From the NCBI GenBank assembly GCA_944989445.1, contig CALYLW010001199.1, forward strand, positions 62,001-126,000: a DNA stretch of 64,000 nucleotides, given 5' to 3'. A program made the translations under genes and the position numbers. The notes beneath the pieces were generated by a model. That model saw only the letters and a program-made list of their open reading frames with translations, ran no database searches and was not told where the DNA came from. The DNA comes from Ampullaceana balthica. Lineage: Eukaryota; Mollusca; Gastropoda; Lymnaeidae. The first letter of the stretch is position 1. Every line of letters begins with the position of its first letter. Of this stretch, positions 25,301 to 36,393 are shown piece by piece.

Positions 25301-28300
25301 TGCTGTTTTTTTCTTCTCTGAATTTATTTGAATTTCGTGAGCCATCGCTAAGATTTCTCGCAGAAAAGAAGTCTTTCCATGCCAGAGGCAATAGCTTGTA
25401 ACCCGCTTTGGCGGCACCCCGTCAAAAGAACATCAATGACATATTAGCGCAGATCGGACAGCCGCCTACGATCAAATTTAGCGATCTTATGTCGGCGCTC
25501 TCTTGGTTACGTTCTCTTATATGGCGATCTTTTGTCGTGCACGCTTTTGCACTTGAGAATGAATCTACGCATTGTATTATTCACAGGGAAATGGCAATCC
25601 GAAAAAAATGTCTCCTGAATTAAAAAGTGTATTCATTGATGTTGTCACATCAAATCACAAGCCCTTAACGCGCGCCTGTTTGAGTAGCTTCGTGAGGAGA
25701 TTAAAGCACTGCACAGATGCCTTCTTTTTAACAGAGGAAAATCACTAACCAGAGTTTTTGAATTACGAGACCCATCGCTAATATTTCTCTCAGAAAAGAA
25801 GTCACTGGTGGCAGCACATTTCAGTGACAAAGTATGGGTCGCAAAACTGGCTTACCTGTGTGACATATTCAGCCAGCTCAATGAACTAAATCTGTCCCTT
25901 CAAAGGGAAAATGACAACTGTTTCCATGTTGGCAGACAAAGTAGCTGTGTTTAAAACGTGGGCGGTTCTTGAACATAGGCATTTTGGATATTTTTCAAAC
26001 ATTATCGGGAATTCTAGCCAGACTGAGCCTGGGTATTCATTACACGATCACATTTTTTTGCTTTTGACCCATTTGTCAACAGACCAGGCGAGTCTTGCAT
26101 GTCTGTGCAAGAAGCAGTAAAACTACTCAAGATTGCAATTGGCGGCGAGCTTAAAAGTACTTTCGAGAAAACCAACTTTTCTAGTCTTCTGGATTTAAGT
26201 CATGGTGGAATATCCTGAGATTTCCACCATGGCAATTAAATCACTATTGCCATTTCCGACATCTTATATTGTGTGAAGCGGGGTTTCTGCAGTGACAGCA
26301 ACCAAAACAAAACAACGGAATAAACTGGACATAAGCATCACACTTCGGGTGTCATTGTCTCCCATATTCCCCAGATGGAACCGTTTCGTTGCAGAGATAC
26401 AAGCACAAAGTTCTCACTGATTTAACGTTCTAGCAAGTTAAAATATTAAACCATTTAAAAAAAATCATTTTCAGTTAATTGACTTTTATTTTTCAAGACA
26501 TGCGTTTAAGTTTATTTAAATTAATACTATACAATCAAAACAATCTAACACACTGGTACAAAAAATCAACATCGCCACATCCCCCCCCCCGGGTTAGCCG
26601 GCCGCGGTAACATTATCAAACTTTGACCGGTCCGCGGCAGTAAAAAGGTTGGGGACCACTGCACTACATCCGAGCTTCTCAAACTTTTTCGTATGACGGA
26701 CCGGCAGGAATTTTTCCCATTGCACCAAGGACCTGTGGACTATTTTCCCGTACTGAGGTGATTTCCCCTGTACCGACGTGATGGCAAAATGAGCCCCTAA
26801 ATGGGCTTAAGCCCTACAAGATTAAGCATAAATTCGGCTTGTTTTATACTACATATCATCGAACAATTTTGAAAAAGAATCAACTTAAGCCTTGATTGCT
26901 TAATTCTCATTTACGATCGTCTTCATTTTGTATAAAATGTGTTGATAATTGCAGCCATCCTTTTTGTTTCAACCTTTTTTTTTACATCGAAAGTACTTTA
27001 ATAAATTTATATCCCGACTTAAGTCTACGTTTGATTAAGGAAAACATACAATTTAATATAAAAAGTCATGTTTATTTATCTATGAAAATAATATAGTAAC
27101 TATATTAAGTACATGTGTAAGTTTATGCTCAAAGTTTAACTTAAACTTAAACTAATGGCTCAGGTGAGTCTGTATATTTGTTGCAAGTTTATCAAGTCTT
27201 GGCTCGATTTAGGACAACACTACTCGCAATGGAGAACAAACATCCACACTGTTCCTGTACTTGATCTTAATAATGCTCATTGTTGAAAAACCAGTCTCGC
27301 ATAGGTAAGATGAAGGAAATGGGAGAATAGCCTTGAGAGCTATTTCGGCAAGTGAATCCAAAAGGATGCAAGAGAGTTCCAAAATTCATTTTTTAAACCT
27401 TTATCCGCAGCTAACTCCAGCAAGTTATCTTCCAGTTACTGACAATTCAACATTCGAAGCAATAAATGGATTGATTATCATCCATTATCTTTCCGTGGGT
27501 CATCTTCTGTTGGAAAGAAGAACTCAAAACGGTCAAATAATTTTGTCAAGTGCTCAATGATGACTTTTGAAGAGATGGAACATCAATCTGCTCATCTGCA
27601 CTATCGATAGTTGTTGCTAAATTGTGAAACATATTGAAACAATCTGCTTACACTCGACTCTTCCATGCTGCTAGCTTATGTTTCTGTCCATCAATCGTTA
27701 CTGCCATTGAGATCTGTTTGTGTTCCGCACCCATTTCGTCACATAATGCAGCCAATAATCTTGAATTTAAAGCATTTGTCTTGATATAGTTCACAATTTT
27801 TACAACTTCGCTGACCACGTTGTTTAATTCTTTTGACATTTGCTTGGTTGCTAAACTTTCACGGTGAATAAAACAGTGGTTTAATTTGCACTCTGCTGCT
27901 AATCCCTTAATCTTGTTGACAACTCCGGAAAGCCGCCCAGTCATAGCCGCAGCACCATCCGTACACAAACCCGCACAACATTTAAATTATATCTGACATT
28001 TGACAACAATGTAATCGTGAAAGGCCTTGAATATTTCAGAACTAGTTGTTTAGCTGGTATGAAATAGAGAAGAAAATAATACTCTTCCTTCAAGTCATCC
28101 TTATAATATAATTTATTGATATCAAACGACGTGGGTTGACTATGTTATACATTCTCTTATTGGTTCTCAAACTTGAGGAAAACTTCAAGATTATAATTAG
28201 ATTTCTTTTTCATTTCTTGATAAAATTCCGCGGACCGGCAGATGATGGTTCACGGACCGGCACCGGTCGCGGACCACCACTTTGAGAATCCTTGCACTAC

Positions 28301-28572
28301 AGGACACACATTACCTCATTCGCCGAGTCAGCCATTGTGGTTCACGTTCGCTGTGACGTAGTAGTACATCAGCACCGACTGAGAAGGAAACAAAAGCGCA
28401 TTTAAAAATCGTAAGAGTTGAAATAGATGAGATAGCGAGAAGCATCCACACACAACACGCGTTTAGCGTTGAATCGATCGTAAACACTAGAGGTGTACCA
28501 GACAAACAACGCACGGGGTATGTCCTTACCAGCTGACAACAGCAGAAATACGATAACAAGATGCGCGGTCAT
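16317..28572 (-). CDS. SP1: secreted trypsin-like S1 serine protease (intact)
   Basis: Nine exons, minus strand: 28530-28572, 28315-28378, 23502-23628, 21384-21490, 19797-19907, 18399-18556, 17513-17655, 16734-16788, 16317-16420. They sum to 912 nt (303 aa plus stop), with every GT/AG border and phase agreeing. Exon 1 gives a signal peptide ([14 protein letters not shown]). The propeptide ends THR/IVGG, so activation is after Arg63. The triad is His111 (LTAGHC), Asp161 (DYDVAIF) and Ser254 (GDSGGP). Asp248 in GIDACE predicts cleavage after Lys/Arg. The Cys in ADGCG probably links the propeptide to the body. It is a secreted, self-contained protease of unknown substrate (digestion or immunity are both possible). 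An AATAAA on the minus strand (16184-16189) lies about 130 nt past the stop. It is the most diverged of the four paralogs, and its introns hold many transposons. Confidence 0.9.
16930..17145. repeat. ~39-bp tandem repeat in SP1 intron 7
   Basis: Six diverged units of cacaatttaagctcttgttc + tgtctcttgacatg. It lies between SP1 exons 7 and 8 and does not include their borders. Confidence 0.75.
18738..19191 (+). mobile_element. R1 element, copy in SP1 intron 5
   Basis: It begins aaatcccttatattaac and ends ataagggatttatag, so the ends are short inverted repeats (aaatcccttat / ataagggattt). Inside are ggcgggcggaaaaacaaaag, gatcgagctgaaatttggca, and caaaatttcagatcgatcga followed by tcgtaccgtaattaaatt. 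Non-coding, MITE-like. Confidence 0.75.
19225..19652 (+). mobile_element. R1 element, second tandem copy in SP1 intron 5
   Basis: The same blocks in the same order and orientation as 18738-19191, starting 34 bases after it. It ends atataagggatttatag. Confidence 0.75.
20290..20465 (-). mobile_element. R2 MITE copy in SP1 intron 4
   Basis: Landmarks are atgttcacactgaggttcgt, ggtccgtgt, the gagttgcacagcatct block, gctgcgcggttattctaaac, and a decayed far end. It directly precedes an R1 copy. Confidence 0.55.
20497..21185 (+). mobile_element. R1 element, composite copy in SP1 intron 4
   Basis: Two partial R1 starts (aaatcccttacattaac and aaatcctttatattaac) are followed by the ggcggaaaagtaaaagtaaa block, the gatcgatcgattgtaccgta core and the atataagggattaatag end. 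An internal acataaaggatttatag suggests one R1 lies inside another. Confidence 0.65.
21580..21730. repeat. ~32-bp tandem repeat in SP1 intron 3
   Basis: Four or five units of acttgaaatgaaatagatat + aaataaaatat, close to but not overlapping SP1 exon 4. Confidence 0.7.
22102..22720. repeat. 28-bp minisatellite with two variant blocks
   Basis: About 22 near-identical copies of gacttatagaataaagatgt + gtatttta. The first ten or so units carry aaagatgtg and the remaining units carry aaagtagtg, with a variant unit (attaagatg) at the junction. Confidence 0.92.
22908..23189 (-). mobile_element. tRNA-derived SINE, copy in SP1 intron 3
   Basis: The reverse complement has the same order as the copies at 29442 and 39361: gtggcggtcgagtggcatgc, a B-box-like cgggttcaaatc, the ggcctgttaacgctgtatcac part, then agaaggagcgtctgtataga and the gataag tail. 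More diverged than the other two copies. Confidence 0.85.
23890..24420 (-). mobile_element. R1 element, inverted copy in SP1 intron 2
   Basis: The reverse complement runs from taaatcctttatattaactc near 24410 through the caaaatttcagatcgatcgc core to the gtaaaggatttatagtcaa end near 23940. Imperfect but in full order. Confidence 0.65.
24437..24575 (+). repeat. Dispersed repeat R3
   Basis: The block aaatactttgtgtacatttc + agaaagtttaat + atcaaacaaggacaagttag + ggcgccgtaggcacc also occurs at 33960-34290 and, inverted, at 45180-45500 and 58905-59240. Function unknown. Confidence 0.65.
25226..26661 (+). mobile_element. hAT element (ZBED5/FAM200-like transposase remnant)
   Basis: The inverted ends cagtggtccccaacc and ggttggggaccactg bound 1.4 kb. 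Broken plus-strand frames carry hAT landmarks: [15 protein letters not shown], then pieces like LADKVAVFK, and near the end a [16 protein letters not shown] stretch that reads in another frame as [19 protein letters not shown]. Stops and frameshifts throughout, so it is dead. Flanks are cactgcag (25218-25225) and cactacat (26662-26669), 6 of 8. It lies in SP1 intron 2. Confidence 0.82.
26670..28294 (-). mobile_element. Second hAT element abutting the first
   Basis: The left end cttctcaaactttttcgtat + gacggaccggcagg pairs with the right end ggaccaccactttgagaatc. The minus strand at 27648-27968 reads [20 protein letters not shown], then [20 protein letters not shown], the central hAT segment of ZBED5/FAM200-like proteins. 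The rest is decayed. Flanks cactacat / cactacag match at 7 of 8. It lies between the first hAT and SP1 exon 2, about 20 bases from the exon 2 donor. Confidence 0.82.
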
Positions 28573-28967
28573 ATGTGCAGCTGCTGTTTTAACTTTAGCC
28601 TGACGTCCCTTTTAACGCCGATAAGAAATGGACGCGCCATGCATTTGCAATTGCAGGCTTTTCAAATCTGTTACGTAGTCATGGCTGCCGTGTAAATAAA
28701 GAGTTTCATTAGTTGTTTTTTTTACCATGTGAGAACTGAGACATTTGGTGTGTCAATAGTCGTGTTGTAGATTAGACGCGGCCATTACGTTTGATGAATA
28801 CGGAGATACATTTTTTTGGTATTGGAAACTGAAATCTTGGATCCATTCAATCGACATCCCCCATGTGATCGTTTTTTAAGTGCTTCTGCAAATTGGTATT
28901 TCGTTGTTTTGGGGGTTGTGTTGCAATGCTCACTTAAAGCTGCGAGACTTCGCAAGATATCTGACAT

Positions 28968-29092
28968 ACGCCGCGCAGCAATTTAGAATTACCGCGCAGC
29001 AAATTTGGTAAAATATTGCACAATGAATGGATGCTGTACAACTTTGCAGACGAGTTTTACTTTGCACACGGACGAACGAACCTTAGAGGAAG
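28968..29092 (+). mobile_element. R2 MITE copy, partial
   Basis: Contains cgccgcgcagcaatttagaa, a second gcgcagcaaattt, gctgtacaactttgcagacg and acgaacgaaccttagagg. A TA-MITE sits directly at its right end. Confidence 0.65.
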
Positions 29093-29097
29093 CATTA

Positions 29098-29377
29098 AGG
29101 GGTCGTCCTTAAAGTACGTCACGTTATTTTTGACCATTTTACCCCCACCCCCTTTCCCCTGTCACAAACTGTCACAATTCTTGGAACCCCCCCCCCTTAA
29201 AGTACGTCACACTTTCGAACAAATTCTTTTTTTATTAACAATATAATTAAAATTTATTATAAAACACAGTGACGTCACACACGGCAGGACCCCCCTCCCC
29301 ACTGTCACAAACTGAAACACTTTCTTACACCCCCTCCCCCCCCTCTCTGGAGCGTGACGTACTTTATGAACGGACCC
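29098..29377. mobile_element. R-TA MITE copy 2
   Basis: The ends aggggtcgtccttaaagtac and gtactttatgaacggaccc are slightly diverged from the copies at 11091 and 62745. TA flanks at 29096-29097 and 29378-29379. Lies upstream of SP1, about 520 bases 5' of its start codon. Confidence 0.88.
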
Positions 29378-29441
29378 TAAGTGTGTAGGTGGATGGAGTA
29401 TTTGAAGAAGTTGTTTTCGTAAAAATTATCGTTAAATTTTT

Positions 29442-29722
29442 AACGCGGTGGTCGAGTGGCAGCCCGCTCAACTGGCGTACCGATGGTCACGGGTTCGAAT
29501 CCATGTGTCGGCAAGGATTTGTTCCTGGTGCCTAGGGCGTCCCTGAGTCACCGAGCTCCGAATGGGTACCTAACACTAGTTAGGCGGCTGGGAATGCGTG
29601 GAACCCACAAAGCCGTGGCCTGTGAGCGCTGCATCACTTGCCAACAGATCATCTGTCATGGTCTGTGGACGCAATCATCTTCTGCTTAGAAGGAGCGTCT
29701 GTATAGATAAGATAAGATAAAT
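29442..29722 (+). mobile_element. tRNA-derived SINE copy
   Basis: The tRNA-like head has an A box (ggtggtcgagtggc) and a B box (gggttcgaatcc). A unique body follows (tacctaacactagttaggcg, cacaaagccgtggcctgtga). The 3' end atcttctgcttagaaggagc + gtctgtata ends in (gataa)n. The 3' part matches the LINE 3' end at 1230-1275. It lies between SP1 and SP2. Confidence 0.9.
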
Positions 29723-32500
29723 TAGCACACGACGGCCACACACACGGACGACTCTTTCGTTCTTTGCAAGACTCGGACTCCCCTTTGCTGGTAGAAACAC
29801 TGAAGTCTTGAACAGGGCTCATTAAAACCTTGCCAAAGTCAGTTAACCCATTGAGACCCATCCGCCAATTCCCCCCCCCCAACCAATCAACATTGTTTAG
29901 TTATGTCCCACCCATTTAATGAGGCGATGGTGAGTTAATATTCTAAGTAAGACAGCTCCCGATCCCCTTTTGTTCCCACTCACATAGGTAACGGGTCAAG
30001 ACAACTCAACAATACCAAACACTGTCGTTGGCAATCAGTTCATAGCGCCACCACTATCTTTGAAAAAACTCAGTAGAAATGAAAAAACATTCAAATGATG
30101 AAACAAAAAAGAATAGATTTGTTTAGGGTGTATTTCTTTTATTCACTTGGTCAAGTTGTTAACCGGTTTGTAGTTTGACGTCATTTTGAGGACGTCATTT
30201 CTCGCCCTCACCATGCTATGCATGACGCATGGCCGGTCAGTGAGGGGGGAAGGGGGGAGGGCGGGTGCTAGAAGTTGATCTGAATGTTGATCCAGTCCTT
30301 GAGTTCGATGATGTCTGCGTAAACACCTGGTCGCCCAGCTACGCCACAGCCGTAACCCCAGCTGGAAAGACCTGAAACAAACAAGAAACTCGTCTGTCAG
30401 ATTCCAAGAACTTACTGGAAGAGTTGGAGTATGGTGATAAAGAGAATAAACGAATAATTGTTTACAATAATTTTTTTAATTTAAAAAAAAAGAAAGAAAA
30501 AGAAAATTGGAGTTCCTTTTTCCTGGTCTAAATAATGTTATGTGTAATGAAAAATAAATTAATCGAACGAGGTTGTTCATAATTAAGTTTAAATTAGATA
30601 AATAAATTTAAAATGATTAAAAACACAACAACGGAAGAATAAAAAGTTATTTCTATGATTACCAGTGAGCGTCCATCTGTTCTCAACATAAGTGTACAGT
30701 GGCCCACCGCTGTCTCCCTGTGGAATTAGAAATCACCATAGCTTTATGTTTATACATAGAACATGTCTGCATAGGATGGGAACGTCAGAGGCGGCATTAA
30801 GGGGTGGGCAAGTAGGGCAATCGACCGCGGCCCCGCGTACTGACAGCTAAGGGCCGCTAGTCGCAACATGGCTATAGGCAGGCTATGATGAATGAACTTG
30901 AGTTCAATTATAATTATATTCTATGCTTGTGGTATAAGGTTCATGTGTCATTGTATGAGCTGGGATGGAGTTGTTAAGAAATACACAGTTAAAAGTTTGA
31001 AATCGCCTCAACCAGTCAGTAGGCAACAAGCTAACACCTAGAGATGTCCCCAACCAGTCAGCAGGCAACAAGTTAACACTTTGAGATTTCCCCATACAGG
31101 GAATATATCAAGATGAAATGATTGATCAAAACAGTGGTTCCTCACCTCACAAGAGTCGACCCCACCCGCGGCCAGACCAGCACACAGCATTCTCAATGTG
31201 ATAGATGCGGACCCGTAGCGCTCCTCACATATTTGTCTCGACTTGATGGGTTTGGTGACCTGGTGCAGCTTGTAGGGGGACGCTGCGCCTGGAATATAAC
31301 AACATCCGGTTAATGTCCTCAACTCTAACCCCAAACCTAAGTCTAGCCCCAAAGCTCTAATCTTAAGACTCTGTGTGTGTGTGTCCCATAACCTCGTGGC
31401 CGTAGGGGGTTCTAATGTTTCCATTAGAATTTTCTTGGGGCTTGGTAGACCTTGGCGGCGCCCATCTCCTCTCCAGGTCAGCGGATGACTTTTTTTAAAG
31501 CGATAGTCATTCATCAACATTTTTATTGTGGACTTAACGTGGGCTAGATCCCACGCCCCTCAGCTTGTGAGGCGAGCGCAGTATTGACTTCGCTATCCAG
31601 CCGCCAATCTTAAGACTGACATTCACACATAACCCCTAAGCACAGCCCAAACTAAACCATTCACCGTAAACCGGAGCACCATAACTTCAATCCCATGCTT
31701 TAAGTCTAACCACTATCATATCGGCAGACCTTCAAGCCCGCACGACAATAAAGTTGTAAGACAGAGCCAGAGACCAGTCTGGGCAGCAAAGGATCAGTCA
31801 TGTCAAAGGACTGGCTAGTTATTATTAGTTGTGGAAGAGTCGTACGCCTCACGATAGTCGATGTGAGTCTCAGAAAATTTTCAGGAGAAACAACAAAAGT
31901 AGCCAAACGCACGTCACCCAATAGGAAAACCCTTGGAGGGTGGCCACAACCAATCCACATCCAACGTCAAAGGTCCGCCCCGCTAGGGATTTAGACTGGA
32001 CTCACTGACGGATGAACTGAGAACACAAAAACGCTTCTGTCGTGGCCCCATGCGAGCTTCTCATTGTCGGGGTGTCATAAAATCAACGGGAAGAAGGCGG
32101 AAGTTAAGCTTTGGTCTGTTTGTGTAGGGGGGAGAGGTCTCACGTAATTCTATACCCTCTCACCTGACCCGAGGCTGCCCCACCCCACGGCTATGGCCGA
32201 GTTGTTGGGGTACCATCCCTCATTGGGGATGCAGACGGCCGAGACGTAGTTGTTGGTCGTGACGGTGTTATCCACTCGCAGGATGGCGATGTCGTAGTCG
32301 AACGTCCACGGGTTGTAGTTGCTGTGAATAGAGTACAAAAAGTTCTATACTATCTGGGAGCGGGGGGGAGTATGCCGCGTAAACAGATGAGAGGTGGGAA
32401 GCACGTGAGGAGGTGTTAAGAAAAATTGTTATGGAGCGGAGCTAGGAAGTAGTAAATACGAATGCGGACACAGTAATAACGACTTGATAATATTAGAAAG

Positions 32501-32770
32501 GACGGCCACCACACAAACATGACAAATACATACGCATGGACGGTCACCACACAAACATGACAAATACATACGCATGGACGGCCACCACACAAACATGACA
32601 AAGAGATACGCATGGACGGCCACCACACAAACATGACAAATTCACACGAATGGACCGCCACACACAAACATGGCAAATACATACGCATGGACGGCCACCA
32701 CACAAACATGACATACGCATCGACGGCCACCACACAAAACATGACAAATACATACGCATGGACGGCCACC
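32501..32770 (-). repeat. 38-bp array carrying copies of the SP2 exon 5 splice donor
   Basis: Seven units of about 38 bp run straight into exon 5. On the minus strand each unit holds the last bases of the exon plus its donor (gtggccgtccatgc/gtatgt). Five of the seven units keep an intact GC/GTATGT and two are altered (GTATCT, GTGTGA). The exon 5 frame stays open through the whole array to about 32416. Confidence 0.9.
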
Positions 32771-32984
32771 TTGTTGAAGTGCAAGATGACACGGTTGGGT
32801 TCACTGACGTCGACCCTGTCGTGGATGCCGCAGTGAGCTTCGTACAAGCTGGCCCTGGGGTCACTGTGGATCAAACATGGTCAAACATATAGCCAAACTG
32901 CTGTTGTATTGTGATCATAATCGGCATCCTTCCGTCTCGCGAGACGATAGTGCATCACCGTTGAGTTGTATTGTGGGGGCTTTC

Positions 32985-33195
32985 TTATCTGAGCAATGGA
33001 AGGGAGCAATATTGTCTATGGGCAAAGTTATGGGGCAATCTTGACAAGTTTTGTGGGGGAATCTTGCTTGGGAAAAGTGATAAGGCAATCTTGTATGGTC
33101 TATTTTGATGGGGAAATTTTGTCTGGGCAAAGCGATGGGGCAAAGTGATGGGGCAATATTGTCTGGGCAAATCAATGGGAGCAATCCTGTCTGAG
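32985..33195. repeat. Irregular ~30-bp tandem repeat in SP2 intron 4
   Basis: Diverged units of gatggggcaatattgtctgg + gcaaa. Lies between SP2 exons 4 and 5. Confidence 0.7.
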
Positions 33196-33324
33196 AAAAG
33201 TTACTGTTATCGTCCTTGAAACATTGAGGGCAGATGAGAGGGGCGGGTAGATGTTTTCATGTTCACGGGTTGAGATTTTAAATTGAAATACATGAGTTCG
33301 ATCAATTACACGTGTCTTATCTTT

Positions 33325-33540
33325 GGTTTCATACAACATTGGACCTCACCTTTGATACCAAATTGCCATTGATACAAAATTGGACCTCGCCATTGATACA
33401 ACATCTGACCTCACCAATGATACAACATTGGACCTCGCCACTGATACAACATTGGAACTCACCATTGATACAACATTGGACCTCACTGCTGATACAACAT
33501 CTGACCTCACCATTGATACAACATTGGACCTCACCACTTT
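33325..33540 (-). repeat. 24-bp minisatellite next to SP2 exon 4
   Basis: About nine copies of the unit attgatacaacattggacct + cacc. On the minus strand each unit contains aatggtgaggtcc, a donor-like GGTGAGG. The array starts about 25 bases past the true exon 4 donor (CCC/GTGAGT). Whether it descends from that donor is unclear. Confidence 0.85.
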
Positions 33541-33959
33541 GTAGAGAAAGAAACGTGAACTCACGGGACGCAGTGGGCAGTTGTAATGAGGAAGTATTGT
33601 CCGGCCAAATTCCTCACCAAGTTCCCTCCACACTTGTGTTGATCGGATGTCGATATGTTGCGGAAACTGCACTGGAAATAACACAAGTTTCAAATAACGT
33701 TTTTTTAAAAATTAAAAAACAGATCAATTTTAAAAGGAGAAAAAAAACTACACTTATACGGAGATTAGCGATTACATTAGAAAGAATTTTAAAGCTATGA
33801 ATTATAGCATCAATTTTTAATTATAAATAATATAAAAGCCCAATTCACTGTTGGATGTACGGATGTGGAACTCTGAGGAACGATATACAACAGTCTATAG
33901 CAAAATCGTGTATTGATTAGCACTGTAAAAATATTTAATATGACGTCATTGTTTGATCT

Positions 33960-34295
33960 TATATTTTAAAATACAAGGTGTGCATAGGTGCACAAGATGA
34001 TTAGAAATTAAAGATGTAAAATACTTTGTGTACATTCCAGGAAGTTTAGAAATTTCGTATTTATCAAACAAGGATAAGTTACTTGGGCTTTTGACCCAAA
34101 AAAAAGTGGGCGCCATAGGCGCCCTACAACCCCTATTATTAAATACTTTCCGTACATTTCAGAAAGTTTAATATTTTGAATTTAACAAAAAAGGACAAGT
34201 TAGTTGGGCTTTTGAAAAAGGTTGGCGCCGTAGGCACCCTAAAAAAAGTGGGCACCGCAGGCGCCAAGGCGCCCCAGCACAATCTAGTTTATTAT
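33960..34295 (+). repeat. R3 repeat, two tandem partial copies in SP2 intron 3
   Basis: Two copies of tactttgtgtacattccagg-type sequence followed by caaacaaggataagttactt and ggcgccataggcgcc. Downstream, 34380-34560 holds a gggtgcc-rich block I do not recognise. Confidence 0.65.
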
Positions 34296-36393
34296 AATTA
34301 GTTATTAATTATTAATACTAGATTTAATTAGTTTTAAAAAAAAAGAATGGATGTGTTTGCTTGGAAAAAACATAAAAAGATATATAAAGAAAAAGATAAG
34401 ATTGTTAGTCCCTATTATAGGGCCCTTAAGGACTAAGCCCGCAAAGGCAGCACCTGTAAGGGTGTCAACCGAAAGGGTACAAAAAAAGGAGGGTGCCCCT
34501 GGCAACACTGCCTGGCAAGCCGCAGCATTGGGGTGCCAAAAAAAAACTAAAAAAATAAACATAGTTTTGGGCTACTGAACATTTATTAAATTCTTTGTAA
34601 AAAAAACACAAATAAATTCACCCTATTTTCCAAAGAAACACCGGAATTTATTGCTAGTCTTTGATTCCAAGTCTGCCAATTAAGTTGGTCTGTCAGTGCA
34701 ACGATGTTGAATTTGTATCACTAGTTTGGAAACAAGGGTTTAAATGAAATATGATCCATGCGGTGAACGTGGAATACAATTCACTGAAAGGATTAAGGTA
34801 TTATGGTAGAGAGATTAATGAACAAGGCCTGCACTTGAGTCTACGACCCCTTGTCATCAAATGTCTTGGATTTACACCAAAAAAACAACAACCCAACAAC
34901 AGAGATGGATGTGAGAGACGTGTTGTTCTGTTTACATTGTATGAGAATGCAATGACTTGACCTAGTATGAAACACGTGGTTTGTGAGGTGAACTGTAAGC
35001 GTGCGTGGTCCAGGGCTGGGAGGAGAGCTGGCTATAATTGCACGGTTCAAGAGGCAACCGTGGTTGGTCGCATACGAGCTGCTTAGGTAGTTGATTGTAC
35101 AGTTGATCACAGTGAATTGTATATAGTGATTAAAGGCAGTTGTTAACCAGACCACAGTGTGTTAAAGACATGTCTCTTGACTAGCCACAAATTCTATTAC
35201 AATGGAGACCCTGCCAAAATAATTATAACATCTACGTCTTGAGCAACTTGTATAAATATACCCTACACCACGGCAGGCAAATTTTTCTTTCTTTAAGCTA
35301 AATATTGACGGAGCTTGGTCACCAGGTAAAATAAAACCCTGTACCATAGCAGGCCACGAGTAAGGAATGGACTCCTTTCCTCCCATGATCCGAGTCACCA
35401 GCTCAGAGACTCCGTTGCCTGGGGCCAATGGCCTCTGTCCACACCCGGCAGCGTCAATTTTTATCATAACGGCTGTGGGAAAATAGAACATATAAAAATT
35501 GAAATTTAAATTTTGATCACATCGACTTTTGAGGATTTTAAATGAATGCACTACATGGACAAAAACAAATGGCTACATATTTAAACATATTATTATAGAA
35601 CACCGTCTTCGAAGGAGGTTCGGGGGGGGGATCTGCTTTGATTTTTGTTAAGTTGCTATATAAGTTAAGGGTATGGCTGTCATTTACCTTCTGGAGATCT
35701 GCGTGAGACCGACGCCACGTTTGGCAGGGTGACCTTGGCCTTAGAAATAAAAGTTTTGTTTGCATTAGGAATGTCATTCGGGGAACATGGAAATATACAA
35801 TCATTTTAAAGAAAGTATAACTTAACGCGTTGGGCACACGAAACAACATATTCAACACATTGTAAAGACAAAACACTTAATTTTTACTAAATACTATGAA
35901 ATAAATCAGGGGTTGGCTAACTTGTTTGCACGATACTTTTCCAGAGAAAAAAAAAGAAGCGGATTCAAGCGGATTCATATGCCCCAAATGAGTCTGCATT
36001 ACACCCCCCACCCACACACACACACACAAATAAATAATAGTATTTCCTGATTTTCGCAAATTGGATAATTTACCCCTGTTCGCCAACCCCCGACATAAAG
36101 ACTGTTTTATAAAATTTATCATTAATAGTTTACATACCGAATCCCCATAGGACCAGCAATACCAAGAAAACACGCATTGTGTCGTCGTTAGGTTCCGATG
36201 AGTTAGTTATCTTAAAATGTTGAGTTTGCCCTCACGTCTGTGATCTGTAATCAGTTCAACGAATGTGTTCCTAACGTCCGACAGGTCATATCAATAAAAC
36301 ACATTGAGATGTCTTTTTTTCCCCCCTTCTCGATGAACTGTCCAGGATGGCTTCAAATAATAGAACATGTTTTCTTATCTCTACACTCTACAC

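Larger units (their letters stand above)
30268..36177 (-). pseudogene. SP2: S1 serine protease gene with an exon 3 frameshift
   Basis: Nine exons, minus strand: 36138-36177, 35688-35739, 35345-35472, 33565-33671, 32756-32863, 32164-32321, 31146-31288, 30663-30717, 30268-30371. Sequence shows signal peptide MRVFLVLLVLWGF, activation site TR/IMGG (Met where paralogs have Val), catalytic His (TTAHC), Asp (DYDIAIL), pocket Asp (GVDSCE) and Ser (GDSGGP). Exon 3 is 128 nt against 127 in all three paralogs. The extra base is in a run of five T at 35459-35463 (four T in SP4), giving a stop three codons later in the normal frame. The exon 3 donor is also weak (ATG/GTACAG). Joining exon 1 directly to exon 3 would keep the frame, so either an exon-2-skipping form, a dead gene or a homopolymer error is possible. 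AATAAA at 30138-30143 on minus. A ladder of donor-like sites lies just after exon 5. Confidence 0.82.

Noticed and set aside
25408..25623. 71-codon plus-strand frame as a host gene
   Set aside because: The HCIIHRE motif and position between inverted hAT ends identify it as a decayed transposase.
32544..32892. Repetitive frames on both strands rich in Cys/His/Val
   Set aside because: They are the 38-bp donor array; only exon 5 (32756-32863) is supported as coding.
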